Origin: Megalonaias nervosa
Lineage: Eukaryota; Mollusca; Bivalvia; Unionida; Unionidae
NCBI GenBank assembly: GCA_016617855.1
Contig: JAECUM010006809.1
Coordinates: 57,920-121,919 of the forward strand
Direction: 5' to 3'
Length of the DNA: 64,000 nucleotides
This document shows, piece after piece, positions 32,280 to 44,989 of the stretch (positions are counted from its first letter, which is position 1; every line of letters starts with the position of its first letter). The notes beneath the pieces are model-generated. The model was not told the origin of the DNA. It did no database searches and worked only from the letters and a program-made list of their open reading frames with translations. The position numbers and the translations under genes are program-made.

Positions 32280-33214
32280 CGTAACCCCACAACTGGGATT
32301 TTCTTGTTTTGGTACAAACAATGACATCGATTTTTGTTCTCACCCAATTTTTTTTCCCAACTAAATTAAAATATCTCTGCACCCTTGCAATTTAGTAGCA
32401 AATTCAACACAAAGTTAATGATTCATCAGGTACTATTATTGCTTCATACTCTGTATAAAGGTCATCAGGTTTTGTACTTATTTATGAAAATCTGAATAAT
32501 TATCTAAGTGGAATCAAGCTATATATGCCACTCTAAGAAAAGGAAAAAAATCAAGAAACAAGTTATAATTGTTATGTGTTGGAAGCATTGTACAATGAGC
32601 ATCTCCAGCCACATGCTTTTGTTTACACTGTGCACAAAGATGAGTATGTTAATTTGGGCAATGGGGTGACTTGTTGATAAGTGATATAAAGGTCACTGGC
32701 TTGGCTACCATCCTGGTCATTCCTGGTATTCCTTCACCAAGGCACTTGACAAAAATGACTTGCTCCAATTATCTGAACTAAAATGTTTTCACATTCAAAA
32801 GAAACTTATTATAGTATAAACTGAAGCGTGTTTTGATGCCTGAAAATAGATGTTCATTCTGTCCCAGAATTAGTCAACCAGAAACATGGTCCATGTTCAC
32901 ATGCAAAACATGGGTAAAGATGGAACAAATATATAGTGATCTTCTGTCTAACATCTTGATTTACTACATATGGATACAGGTAAATATCACAGCCTCAATG
33001 CCCACCACTTTGCTTCTGCTGAACAGAGCTTAAACTAGTTGGTCCAATCAATGACATCACAACCATAAAAGGAACGGCCAATCACTAATCAAAGTGAAAC
33101 ATGTTTCTGGCTAAAAGACTCCTACAACATCCATTGACTCCCAGTTGTTTTGTGCAATTACAAAAATTGTAAGATTGACATTATAAATTTGCCCTGCATT
33201 TAAATGCCCTTCAT
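32280..33214. other. Non-repetitive stretch
   Basis: The plus-strand frame at 32,833-33,033 precedes a GTAAAT donor-like site at 32,978 but lacks a clear acceptor and shows no domain. No gene called. Confidence 0.35.
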
Positions 33215-33815
33215 GTAAATAACTAAAAAAATTTTGTATAGAAACCATGTTTGGCCATAAATTGACAGGCTTCTTCCATACACCAAGAATAAGTCATCCA
33301 CAAACTTGGGTCCACATCCGTGATGCTGAACTAATGTTATTGTGCAGAAACCATTGTTTTTCTTTTGATTACAATGACCTTGGTCTTTGACTTGCATGAC
33401 CACAAAATCATTAGGTTCTTCCTTAACCAAAATGTCTTCTACAAAGCTTGGTCCATGTATGTGATGTAGAACTAATGTTATTGTGTGAAAATAATTTTTA
33501 ATCTTTCAGTCACTGTCATCTTGACCTTTGACCTTTTGACCCCATAATCAATAAGGATCTTCATTACTACAATATTTGGTGAACTCAAGTTACTGTGCAG
33601 AAATAATTTTTCTTGTTTCGTCCACAATGATCTTGACCATATGCATATTTGACCACAACATCAATAGGTTCTTCCTTTCCCCAAGTGAAAGCCATCCACA
33701 AAAACTGGCAACTGCAGAAGGTGGACAACTCGAGTTACTGTGCAGAAATGAAATTGGTTATAAATAAAGACAGATTGATAATATGCTCCGCCTTATGGTG
33801 GGTGTCTAAAATGGA
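33215..33815. repeat. Dispersed 'gacctttgacc' repeat, copy 1
   Basis: Several ~150-bp subunits share 'tgaccttgacctttgacctt', 'ttgaccccataatcaatagg', 'ttcttcctt', 'gccatccacaaa' and 'ttactgtgcagaaat'. The right end 'atgctccgccttatggtggg' matches a repeat end that I recall as common in molluscs. The same repeat is at 39,830-40,435. Frames over it are unsupported. Confidence 0.85.
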
Positions 33816-34494
33816 CAGGGAGATAAACTTTGGCATTACAGGAACCATTAATTAGCTCTGGATGGTTTTAACTCAAATATGTAACTAAAATTAGGATGCA
33901 GTACTTAGAAAATACTATTACTCTTGTGCTATGTTTAAATGAATCATCTACTTATTCGGTGAATACTATCCAAAATATCATGTCTTGACATATGTATCTC
34001 CCAGTCTGATATCTCTCCAGACTTTTTTCACTGACACCTGCCAAGATAATTAGAATTTACTTACATGCTTCTAAACATTTGATGATAAGTTTGCTAATCA
34101 GTAAACATGCCAAAGGTCTGCATTTGGTTTTATCAATTGATGTTACGGCACAGAGAATTCAATCACATTAATCGTTAACAAGGAATGAAGTTAAATCCTG
34201 CAAGCATGTGCATTATCCGGATGCTTATCTCAGTTATGCTGTGCCCCAAAACTGTTCCCATGGGATGCCTCTGGCACAGGTGGCATCTCACAGTAACTAA
34301 TTATATCACAGAAATTCCAATCTGCTGCGGATAAGCATAAGGGACACCTATGTGACTTTCACTTTATAATATATACAATTTCAAAGATCTATAACAATTG
34401 TTTCCTTAAAATTTCATGAAATTTTCACTGTGTAACGTGAAATCTAAAGTGTTAATTTCAGGTAATATTTTTCAAAGAGAAACACAGAATAATG
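33816..34494. other. Non-repetitive stretch
   Basis: No feature recognised. Confidence 0.4.
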
Positions 34495-34625
34495 GTATTC
34501 TCATTTATAAATACAGTCCAACTGCAAAGAACAAAGACCCTAACCTACCAAGATATAATGTTCAATGTCTATGATGTTTGTTTTACTGACTACTCCTAAC
34601 AAACTGCACAAACCCAGATATGCCA
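34495..34625. mobile_element. FB1 MITE, left part only
   Basis: Matches the left half of the full copies: 'gtccaactgcaaagaacaaa', then 'gaccctaacctacc', the linker 'ttactgactactcctaacaa' and 'actgcacaaacccagat'. It stops before the second hairpin closes. Confidence 0.75.
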
Positions 34626-34941
34626 ACACTTATGCTTAAGAATAAAGTACTAGGAAAGATCACATCACACCATGAAATCTTCTTCACTGGCCAAGGGTGG
34701 TCATTCCACTTTGTTCCACATCAACCACTGGCATATGTAGCTATCTACCACAGTATTTTGAACAAGTGTTCTCCTGTGGGTGAGAGAGTTGCTGACCTTA
34801 TCAAGTAAAATCAAGTGACATAAGGACAGCTTGTTACACCCGGTAGATGGTATAAATGATAATTTCCAATGTAATAACATGCCTCAATTTAAATTAACAC
34901 CTCCATGTAGAATGACTTAAATTTAAGTGGCTGAAACTGAC
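34626..34941. other. Non-repetitive stretch
   Basis: No feature recognised. Confidence 0.35.
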
Positions 34942-35178
34942 ATGCATCATGTGACATCTACAGAGGTTGCCATGATTGTTCTCAACATTTCTTCTGGACA
35001 AATGTACCAGGCGATCTCCGATTGGATCAGTTTCTATCAGTGGCATCTAATCATAAAGTCGAACAGTATATACCATTTTTGGCAAGATACAATACCATGA
35101 GTCAATGTGGAATGAGGTGTAGCACTGATACTTGGCTAACAAAGTATTCCTTTCAAGAAAATTCTTTGTCCAAGGTAT
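34942..35178 (+). other. Open frame of about 78 codons, unknown
   Basis: Open from just after a TGA to a TAA, without an ATG in the first two thirds. It includes 'HFFWTNVPGDLRLDQFLSVA' and 'SNHKVEQYIPFLARYNTM', and ends next to 'AAG|GTATAA', a poor donor. The composition is more protein-like than in neighbouring DNA. It could be a remnant of an element or an exon, or chance. No family recognised. Confidence 0.25.
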
Positions 35179-35221
35179 AATTTTGCTGTGAAATGAAATG
35201 ATTACAGCTTTGTATTACCAT

Positions 35222-35313
35222 TAGGACTGGACTGGTACAATGATTAATACTAGACTGGTATAATGATTAGGACTAGACTGGTATAATGATTAGGACTAGA
35301 CTGGTATAATGAT
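35222..35313. repeat. 23-bp minisatellite, four copies
   Basis: Copies of 'gactagactggtataatgat' plus 'tag'. Confidence 0.93.
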
Positions 35314-35574
35314 AAACTGGTAAAGATCAATATTACATGTCATCAATATGATAACCAAAAACTATTCCATCATTTCAATGAGAAATGTTCAAATTCCAAT
35401 AAATGCTCAAGTTATCATAAAAAAAGGTTTTTCAACAAATGAAATAAATTTTTAAAATCAGCTATTCTGAATATAAATCAGTTGAGTCACACAAAAAAAG
35501 AAGTATACAAAACAGAGCTACATGTCCTAGCCTGCAATTGTCTGCACGGCCAATAGTGCAGCTAACATGTTCCC

Positions 35575-35775
35575 AAATCATTAGCAAATGGAACATTTCA
35601 GTGTAATAGTGTTCTCATGTTATTGGTGAATAGAACATTTCAGTGTAATAGTGTTTTCATGTTATTGGCAAATAGAACATTTCATTGTAATAGTGTTCTC
35701 ATCTTACTGGCGAATAGAACATTTCAGTGTAATAGTATTCCATTCCATTGACAAATGGAACATTTCAGCGTAACA
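35575..35775. repeat. Minisatellite, about 50 bp unit
   Basis: Four to five copies containing 'gaacatttcagtgtaatagt', 'gttctcatgttattgg' and 'caaata'. Confidence 0.9.
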
Positions 35776-35965
35776 TGGCTTAGGCAAGTTAGGCAAACAC
35801 AATAGCAATTTACAAGTAAATATGCTTAGAAAGCATTAAATGTGTATTTTCAGTAAATATTGTGTATTGGAATTTGCATTATCATGATACTTTCAAATCA
35901 GGAGTAAGCTGCCAATACACAACCCTAATTGCCACTACTAGTACAAATGAATTTGTTGTCATATA

Positions 35966-36275
35966 ACCATGTCAAACATTAGACTGTTATACCCATTCAA
36001 ACATAAGACTGTTATACCTATTCAAACAAAAGACTGTTATACCCATCCAAACATAAGACTGTTATACCCATCCAAACATAAGACTGTTATACCCATCCAA
36101 ACATTAAGACTGTTATGCCCATTCAAACATAAGAAAGCAATAACCATTCAAACATAAGGCTCTTATACCCATTCAAACATAAGACTGTTATACCCATTCA
36201 AACATAAGACTGTGATACTCAAACATAAGACTGCAATACCAATTCAATCGTAAGACTGTTATACCAATACAAACA
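35966..36275. repeat. 24-25 bp minisatellite
   Basis: About 12 copies of 'attcaaacataagactgtta' plus 'taccc'. The frame at 35,969-36,157 is a repeat artefact. Confidence 0.94.
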
Positions 36276-36324
36276 CACTCTAGAAACTTTTATAGTACAT
36301 GTATAATGAGCCTTACATGCAATT

Positions 36325-36735
36325 TGCAGAGAAAATCATGATGTCAAAATCACTTCCACATTTCAAACAGTACATCACAGAAGCATGATGCCATAGTGAC
36401 TTCCACATTTCAGTACATCATAGCACCATGGTGTCATAATGGCTTACACATTTCCAACAGTACATCATAAAACCATGATGTTGTATTGACTTCCACATTT
36501 CAGACAGTACATCATAAAACCATGATGTCAAAATGACTTCCACATTTCAGTACATCATAGCACCAATATGTCATAGTGACTTTCACATTTCAGACAATAT
36601 AGCATAAAACCATGATGTCACAGTGACTTCCACATTTCAGGCAGTACATCATAAAACCATGATGTCATAGTGACTTCCACATTTCAGTACATCATAGCAC
36701 CATGATGTCATAGTGACTTCCACATTTCAGACAGT
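36325..36735. repeat. Minisatellite with variable spacing, about 45-60 bp
   Basis: Copies carry 'accatgatgtcatagtgact', 'tccacatttca' and either 'gacagtacatcata' or 'gtacatcata'. The two spacer forms are mixed. Confidence 0.9.
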
Positions 36736-39374
36736 ACAACAGAGATTTGATGGCTGCTAATAATCACCACCTGACCAGACATTTATGCAAAATAAGGTAA
36801 ATTTATACAGTATGACTATATAATGAGAAGTGGAAATTCCAGATTATTTGACAATATTCTGTTTTGGGCTACAGGACCATTTATATAATGGACTGGGGCA
36901 TTATGGTCTTTGATGATGCTTATCATTTCGCCCCCCACCCCACCCCACCCCACACCCCCATCCCAACCACATCTTTACTCCGAAAATGCTTATGTGAAGG
37001 ACTGGCAATTTTAAGTCTCCAATAACTCAAGTCTCCACTGCAATCTGTGGTTTTTAATTTCACTGCATTGTGTGTTTTGATTCAAGGAAACTGACAAGGC
37101 AACTCTAGATAACATCTTTGGTGAAAGATAACACAGTGGTTGATAGGTAACATTACACTGCTCATTATACTGAGAGATTCTGCAAGGAGCCTCTTAGTTC
37201 AATTTGAAGAAAATCATTTCATTTAAACAAAAATATATTCAGACCGATGAGGGTGACACTGCACTGGATCATAAAGAACACAACTTCTTTGTTTGCCAAA
37301 CCATGAGCATTTAGTCATGCATTTGTATAAATATTAATTTACAGAAAAAAATAAGTGTTCAAAAATGTTCCATCACACAAGATATCATTTGGATGAATAA
37401 CTGAGGGCAGGAAAAATAGTGTGGAATTAAGTAATAATGAATTTCAGTTGTACAACTAACAAATTTATGCTGTGCTTTACTTGATGGAAGCATTGAAATT
37501 AGGTGAAATTACTGAACTAGATTGAACAATTTTATTAATTTTAAGTTTTTATATCATAATTGTAACTTAACATGCTTGGGCTCACAAGCATGGTGGCAAA
37601 CACAGTGTAGCTTGAGGTCAATCTGATTACAATTGGCACCTATAAAAGTCCCTGTTCTGGTGACCTTTGTAATTCCCAGTTCAGATACATGTATTTTTGT
37701 GGCCTATAAAACAAAGCATTGCATTTCATGAGTTAGAGAGAGTTAGGTCTAAAAAAAGATTTTTTTGTTTCCAGTTTCCCAAATGATTTTATATTCTGTC
37801 TGCCAACCCTAAATTATATCCTACCATAAAATAAATGAATTTGAAAAAAAAAAAAAAGATCTCGAATTTTTCTGAATGTTTTCAACAGTCTGGATAACAT
37901 TTCCATTGTACTGTGCATTTAGGTAACAGTACTGTACATCACACTCATTAAACAACTTATTGTTTTTCCAAATATTTTTAAGCACCTACTGGACACTGAA
38001 TAGACAGTATGATTTAGGTGGCACTCTACAGTTTCGTATTTTGCATAGGTTAGAATTTTAAAGAAAAAGAATTCCCCCGGGTTTCCTCACTAGTTATATT
38101 GACTATTTAAAAACGACCTTGTATATCTTAGGTATTGTTCAAAGAACCTTTAATTCCCTTTATTTTGGTATATGATTGATGGGTGTAATATGGGTTGTAG
38201 AGTATACAGCTTGGCCTTACTCCAGATGTGCACCTTTCAAAAAAGTGCTAGCTCCACTTGGTCATTTTCACTTCCTGAACTTCAGAGGTAAATTGTCAAA
38301 AAAAGAGCCGATAACTTTTTTTACATTTTATATATTTGGTAATTCATTCATTGCACTTTCAGAAGCTGGCATTGTCTAGTCTGGCAAAATTCATTTTCCC
38401 TATTTTAATAGCTGCTAAGGATAGTGTACTTTAGACAAATTCAGGCTGATTTTTGGAGCACAAGGGAGCAGTCATTTTAGTTAGCAGTGTGCTAAGATCA
38501 TTTAAAATTTCCAAAAGTACAATATCCAAAGAAATGTCAGTCACATTACATCAAAGTAGCATAAAGGTATGCCAACATTCTCTCCATTGTGCATGTTGTA
38601 AATGCAAACAACTTCACCTTACATACGTCACTCTCTCAAAAGTACCTAGTAAAAAGCACATAGGTATTATTATTGTATGATTTAATTTTGATTGTATGCC
38701 TGAAATATTTAAGTTGTAAGCATCAAAAGAGTCCTTTTGAATAATTCTCCCGTATTTCCCCTCTCAGAACAGTATTTATTAGTGTCAGAGTCTCAAACAG
38801 GTACAACCACCCACCCCTTATGATAAAAAGTGAGCTATTTTAAAAATGCGCATTGCATTTTGTCAACATAGCAACCAGTGTTATTCTGAAAGACAGGAAC
38901 ATGAAACTAGCCATAATTATTCCTGAGATGTCAACAATAAATTTTACAGTTTGAAAAGGGATGGAACAGGTGAGGTTCATAAAGGTCAAAGGTTAAAGGG
39001 TACAATATTAGCTTATTGTTTAATATGGAAGAAAGTAAATTTGCTTTGTCATCATTTATTTTTTAATTTCATTGCAAATAAATGAAAAGAAACATTTTTA
39101 CTATATATTTCTTTTACTTAATGCAACAGTTTTAAATTTAAGTTGACTTTATTCCTATATTCTAAGACTTCTAATTTCCCCATAATTAAGGTCACTACTC
39201 ACACAAATATGCCTCATGGCAAATTATGTAAGCAAGAGCAGAATAAGTATAATTAGCTTATTTTCATGCATAAAATCAATTTTAATGTACCATTTTATTC
39301 AGAACATTATATAAAATAATTTTTTTTATTTGGTGTTTGAAAAATCACTAGGTATGAAAATTTACAGACACATT
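36736..39374. other. Longest non-repetitive stretch of the left two thirds
   Basis: Contains a C-rich run ('ccccaccccaccccaccc') at 36,930-36,960 and no recognised element. Plus-strand frames at 38,176-38,379 and 38,453-38,680 were examined: no motif, no convincing splice frame. It may be plain intron or spacer. Confidence 0.4.
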
Positions 39375-39500
39375 AAGGCATTTTAAATTTGGCATCAAGG
39401 CATTTATGGATCTGACATTTTTAAATTTGGTACCATAGGCATTTGTGGATCTGGCATTTTAAATTTGGCCAGTTACATCAAGGCATTTATGAATCTAGGC
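39375..39500. repeat. Short degenerate repeat, three copies
   Basis: 'aaggcatttatggatctg' with 'acatttttaaatttgg' recurs three times with varied spacing. Confidence 0.75.
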
Positions 39501-39829
39501 AGGTTAAAACACTGTGATAAATTTTGATGGGATTTATCTTCATAATCAAACTCTGAGTAAACTGTTACAGAATATATATTCACAATCCCACTCTAGAACC
39601 ACTAAATCTCTCAAATTTCTAACTCTACAGTAACAAGACTACCAAGAACCTGCACTCTGTTTAATAGTCCTCTATGTATGTGTTAGCAGTGCTTGGAAAA
39701 CTGGAGATTATTCACCAGTTTGTGGCCTGGTCCATGGTAAAGGTATGTGATCTTGATCTAAAACCTAATGTACTGAAAGAATTATTTTCTTATTAGACTT
39801 ACATGTAAACAACCTCTGGCCTTTTAGAC
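39501..39829. other. Non-repetitive stretch
   Basis: No feature recognised. Confidence 0.35.
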
Positions 39830-40435
39830 CCCAGAATCTTTTGGTTTCTTTGTTACTCTAATTGCCCTACATCCAAAGTTTGGTCAAGGAACCTAATGTA
39901 GAAAATTATTTACAAGTTATTCTACAAAACCTATTTTTCTTTTAACCCTGATGACTATGACATATGAATGTTTGACCCTCAAAGGCTTCTTCCATACCTT
40001 AAGTGCAAGCTGTCCACAAACTTTAAGATAGTAGGTCTAGAGCTAATATTATTAGGTCAAAGTTAATTTTCTTATTTTAATCAATGTGACCTTGACCTTT
40101 TATCTTCTAACACCAAACTCAATAAGCATCTTCCTTACCCTATGTGCAAGCTATCCACAAAGTATGGCCCAAGTATATATGTAGAATTAATATTATGTGT
40201 AAAACCCATTTTCTCTCCTTTCAGTCAGTGACTTTGACCTTTGACCTTTTGACCCCATGATCATAAAGCTCCATTCTTACCACAATCATTATTAATAGGC
40301 TTCTTCCTATTCCAAATAAAAGCAATCCATGAAGTTTGGTAACTGTAGATGATAGCGACATGAAGTTATCATCTGGAAAAGTTAACAGACAGACAGATGG
40401 ACACTCTGCCAAGAGGTAGTTATATTGAAAGTATC
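39830..40435. repeat. Dispersed 'gacctttgacc' repeat, copy 2
   Basis: Same family and orientation as 33,215-33,815, with 'gtgaccttgaccttttatct', 'tgcaagctatccacaaagta', 'gacctttgaccttttgaccc' and an end 'acagacagacagatggacac'. Confidence 0.85.
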
Positions 40436-40880
40436 TGAAAAACTATATACAATAGACTGTTTTCATGAGAAGGCTTCCAAAACCTGAGAAATATAAAAAT
40501 CTCCAATGTAAACAGCTGGGAAGAAGACTGGAGATGATTGCATGTGGTGGCCACTTGGGAGAAACCTAGGAACCCCATTTCATCTTTGGTGTAGCATCTA
40601 AATTTTGTGGAGTTTGGTGAAAGGTAAACATCAACATGTGGCTTTCCTGCATACATTAATCTTCATGCTTTTACATCAAGATCACATGACACTACATCCA
40701 AAAGCTAACAATGAAAAGATCTCCACAATACTCTTGGATTGTTTTACCATCAAGAATTCCTTTCCCATAAGTAAGAGAACTTGATCCCATTTTGAAAAAT
40801 GCTAGAAAGCAATTCAGAACCCAAATTTTATTTCATGTTTTTTGGCAAGTTTACTGTAACTCTTCCAACCCATATGAAGT
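40436..40880. other. Non-repetitive stretch
   Basis: The 78-codon minus-strand frame at 40,420-40,656 shows no domain. Confidence 0.35.
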
Positions 40881-40956
40881 GAAACCAAGTAAAACAGTTT
40901 ATTCACTGCTTGCAAAGTGAAACCAAGTAAAACAGTTTATTCACTGCTTGCAAAGT
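40881..40956. repeat. Perfect 38-bp tandem duplication
   Basis: Two identical copies of a 38-bp segment starting 'gaaaccaagtaaaacagttt'. The lack of any difference suggests a recent event. Confidence 0.97.
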
Positions 40957-41079
40957 AAAATTCACAACCTGATCCAACATGACAATGCTGAATAACAATG
41001 GAATTTTTTTTTTTAAAAATGGAAAGGTGAAACAATGATCATAGTTTCAAGGCACATCAGTACATAAAAGATGATTAAG

Positions 41080-41222
41080 TACCAAAGTAGTGGGTGCAGA
41101 ATGCCTTAGCTGGAGAAAAACCACAGCAGCATACTTACGCAGCCTGGGCAGGTTTTGAACTTGCAACCCAATACTTCTGAGTTTAGCATTTTAACCCATT
41201 ACAGAGTTGCCACAGCTCCCCA
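41080..41222 (-). mobile_element. SINE III fragment
   Basis: 'gaatgccttagctggagaaa', 'accacagcagcatacttacg', 'gcaggttttgaacttgcaac' and a reversed head with 'ttaacccattacagagttgc'. Same layout as the copies at 5,031, 24,637 and 54,290. Confidence 0.6.
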
Positions 41223-41236
41223 AAAAGTAAATAAAA

Positions 41237-42900
41237 ACATGTGTCCCTTGAAGGGACTGATGCTCTACTTGGCAAAAGGAATTTCAAGAAATTCGTGACA
41301 AGACCATTTCTTCATTTTAACTGCTGTGTGTTTCAAACCATCTCTGATATTCTTCAGTAATGAAAAAAAATTAAAATAAGCTGCTATGGAGAAATACATG
41401 CACTGGATGTCAGTTTGGCAACATTTCCTTCAGGATAGAGAAGACATCATTAAAAGTCTTTTGCTGAAAAACCCATGTCATAATGATCATCCATTTAGGG
41501 GGACTAATGACAGAAAGACTTTTAAGACAGTCATTGTGGTAGCCATATTGGATGTATGAATTGCTGATGTGGTGGCCATATTGGATGTTAGATTGGCACC
41601 ATTTTCATTTAGGACCAACAAGATATCATAAAATGAATATTTGTGAAAAGCCCATCTTGATGCAGCCATCCATTTTGGAGTAGAGATAACAATATTTCCA
41701 AGATAGCTACCATGGTGGCCATATTGAGGGTTAGTCATTTTCATTATGGACCAACTTGATGCCATAAGAACTATTCTGATGAAAACCATATCAAAATGAC
41801 TTCCCCTTCAAGAAGAGTAGTGAAAACATGATTTTCATGATATCACATATTGGATGTTAAGATCAACACCATTCCAAGTTATGATCAACAAAACATTACA
41901 AGAAAGTTTTTAGTAAAAAAAAAATTGCGGATATGACCATTCATTCTGAGAATTAGTGATAACAAATATTCAAGCTGACCTTTGTGGCAACCATATAAGA
42001 CATCATACTGGCACCATGTTCATTTAGGACTAAGCAGATATCACATGAAAAATGGTGAAAACCCCATGTCAATACAATATGACATTTCAATCAGGGGGAG
42101 TAGCAATAACAACATTCTCAAGAGTGGTGGCCATACTGGATGTTAAATACGCACCATTTTCATTTATGATCAACTAGGCATCAGTGAAAACCTCATGTTG
42201 ATATGAAAATCGATTCCTCTGGAGTAGTAACAACATGATTTTCTTTTCAAGATGGCCATTGGATGGTGGCTATATTGGATATCACATCACCACCATTTTC
42301 ATTTAAGGCCAACAGGACATCATAAGAATTCTTTTTATGAAAACTCCATATCAATAAAACTTTTTCTTCATAATGTAATTTCCAATATGGATGCAATTAT
42401 GGCCATATTAGGTGTCAGATCAGCACCACTGTTATTTAAGATCTTAAGAACTCCCTGTTGATAAGACCATCCATGTAGAAGGAGTGGCAATAAGATTTTC
42501 AAGATAGCCACTCTAATGGCCATATTTGATGTGTGAGTTTCATCTAGAACCAGCTAGAGCACAATGAATGTGTGTGTAATGTTTCAAGTTTATGTCATCC
42601 GTATGTCCATTGGCACAAATTTGTTACCCTACTTCTCCTAAACTACTTGAAGGATTGCCGTGAAATTTGACTCACCCATTCATCTTGAAGACTGTCAGGT
42701 CCTCAGTAAAGATGGTGCCACATGGCCATCCAATAATATTACCATACTGGAAATGTTTGTTGCCACTAATCATCTTGGATCATAGAAATGTGAGGCTTTA
42801 ACTAAAAGCATTTATTCTGATGTCAAGTTGGTCATATATAACAATGTGCCTATTTGATCTCCAATATGGAGCCGGTGGTGGCCATTTTCAAAATTTTGTA
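41237..42900. repeat. Degenerate ~145-bp tandem repeat, array B
   Basis: It begins with a lead-in ('gtcccttgaagggactgatg' / 'ctctacttggcaaaa') and continues with about nine copies of the unit seen in array A at 29,015. Shared parts: 'gatggccatattggatgtta', 'caccattttcatttaggacc' and 'gtgaaaaccccat'. The lead-in recurs alone at 52,018. The frames at 41,487-41,789 and 42,252-42,461 are repeat artefacts. Confidence 0.87.
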
Positions 42901-43718
42901 TTGCAACTCTTCCTAGATTAATGACCTTATCAACAGTGTTTCAAGCAAAAGACTCCGTATGATGTCTAAATGGTTCTATATGACAATTGTGCCACTCTGA
43001 CATCCAATATCGAAAACATAGCAACCATCTTAAAAATCAGGTTAGCTTGTTCTAAATGTATGCAGTGTCTATCTGACCTCCATAATGGCAAAAACGATGT
43101 TTATCCCCACAATTTTACCAATGATTTTACTCTTAAAAGGATATCATATTCACACAATGTTTTCACCATAGAGCTGGCGATGATGTCAAGTTGATTCGAA
43201 ATGAAAATGGATCTGATCTTATTTTCAACATGGTCAAAACAGCTGATAATTTGAAAATCTGTTTATCAAGAACATCAGTGATTAACTCAAAATTCAGCAG
43301 TTAGAAAGAAATGCCTTCTTTTGAATTCCTTGAAATTATTTCAAACAGTAGAAGCGTTAGTTAACTATTCTGCTTTTAGCGCATGAGCAATAGTTTTTAG
43401 TTCATTTGCCATTGATCAAGAGAACATACAAGATGGTCAGCTGTCCATCGTCCATCCTCCAAGTGGTTTAGGGGGAGTAACAATAACCATCTTGTGAAAA
43501 AAGACAGAAGGATGAAAGACAACGGACAGAAAAAAGTCCATCCCATAATCTGTTCTGGTTTATAACCAGTAGAGCCATAAAAAACAATGTAAAATGACAA
43601 CCTTCATAAAAATGACATTTTACACTGTCTGATTAATGTACAATGTCATATGTATGGCTGATTGCAGATGTTAAAGAAAATATGATGAAAACAGCAAAGG
43701 AAATTACAAGTTACGACA
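42901..43718. other. Stretch with faint relics of array B
   Basis: Scattered phrases ('gatgtcaagttg', 'catcttaaaaatcag') suggest very decayed units. No gene seen. Confidence 0.4.
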
Positions 43719-43862
43719 TGGCAGGATTGTCAACATTTTGACTACAATACTTGTCATGTTCATGAATAATAGAAATTCAATGACAGATAAAAGGCAGGAT
43801 TGTCAAAACTCGGACTACTTGTCATGTTCATGAATAAAAGAAATTCAATGACATAAAAGACA
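43719..43862. repeat. Two-copy direct repeat, about 75 bp
   Basis: 'ggcaggattgtcaa', 'acttgtcatgttcatgaata' and 'agaaattcaatgaca' occur twice. Confidence 0.9.
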
Positions 43863-43984
43863 ATATCAAAGCAAATTTATTAATTCCAATACAAGTCATT
43901 GTGTTCTTGTCAAAATGTTTGAAATGACAACCAACACTAAATGGCAAAAATCTGAAATAGTTTCTTATTGGTCTCATAAATATA

Positions 43985-43986
<2 letters not shown>

Positions 43987-44039
<53 letters not shown>
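43987..44039. repeat. (AT)n microsatellite
   Basis: About 25 uninterrupted AT repeats. Confidence 0.97.
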
Positions 44040-44042
<3 letters not shown>

Positions 44043-44095
44043 GTCCCATAAATTTAATCAAGTATAACGAGTTAAATAAAACATAAATCCTACTT

Positions 44096-44315
44096 ACATT
44101 ATATGCACACTTATAAGTCTTGTCAAACTGCAAACAACAAAGTCCTGATCCACCATAGCACAATGTGCCTGCAGATCAAGGTCTGTGGTTTTTGTCAAAT
44201 AATTCCTCCTAACGAGCTGCACAGACCCAGATCTGCCAGTGCATTATGCAATAGCAGAGCTGGGTCAGTGGAGTTTGCAGTTAGACCCTTCTTATAAGCG
44301 AATATGTAAGGTACC
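44096..44315. mobile_element. FB1 double-hairpin MITE, full copy
   Basis: Outer inverted ends 'ttatatgcacacttataag' and (reversed) 'acatattcgcttataagaag'. The left palindrome is built on 'aagtcctgatcc…gatcaaggtctgtgg', the linker is 'attcctcctaacgagc', and the right palindrome is built on 'tgcacagacccagatctgcc'. The copy carries no protein frame. Confidence 0.87.
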
Positions 44316-44538
44316 TTGTCTGTTTATGCTTCAATTTTGTTTCCAATATTTTTTTTTATTGATCTTTTTTTTTACCATGCATTTCAAGCTACATAACAAT
44401 AATAACAAAATAATACTGCTTTATTTATAAATAAAAAAAAGGTAACTCAGTACCAAACTTTTCTGCTAGGCCTTTATTTAATTTTGTGTACAGTGTATAC
44501 GTTGTTAAACAAGTTTAGAGAGAATACTTATTTCTTAT
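44316..44538. other. AT-rich spacer
   Basis: No feature seen. It would include the 3' end of the LINE, but no tail repeat or poly-A is recognisable. Confidence 0.35.
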
Positions 44539-44732
44539 TTACAATGTAGCTGAAGCAATTATTTCTAAAAGCACTGAAAGAATTTTATTGTTTACATTAA
44601 ATGGCAAGCTGCTCCAAACAAGAGACCCTTCAAATCTTAAGCTTTTTTTTTTTTCTACTGAGCTCAGTATGCAACTAGAACTTAGCTTTATTTTAATCAC
44701 TTCTTTTGTCAATTTCTGTCCAACTTCATTTT

Positions 44733-44989
44733 GGGGACCCCGAGTGGCCGAGTGGTCTAAAGCGCTCACCGTTACGGATCACTGCCAGTTCACCTCTGTC
44801 TGCGTGGGTTCGAGTCTCAGATTCGGCTAATGTGGGTATGTGAGAAAGCTTGCCGGTAGCTTCTCGTGGGTCAGTGGTTCTTTCCAGGGTTTTCCTGGGT
44901 TCTTCCTCCACCACTAATACTGGCTGCTATATATAGCCTATCTTGTGCTGAAAAATGGCGTTAAACCCTACAACAACAACAACAACAAC
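44733..44989 (+). mobile_element. SINE II, best-preserved copy, inside the LINE
   Basis: Head: 'gagtggccgagtggtctaaa' (A box), a long variable-arm-like part, and 'gtgggttcgagtctcag' (B box), as in tRNA-Leu/Ser (class II). Body: 'gtatgtgagaaagcttgccg', 'tctcgtgggtcagtggttct'. 3' end: 'gctgaaaaatggcgttaaac', then (CAA)n. A possible target duplication 'caacttca' is at 44,721-44,728 and 44,986-44,993, ambiguous because it merges with the CAA tail. The 62- to 80-codon frames across it are artefacts. Confidence 0.94.

Noticed and set aside
44733..44830. Possible tRNA-Leu or tRNA-Ser gene.
   Set aside because: It is the head of SINE II, followed by the full SINE body and CAA tail.
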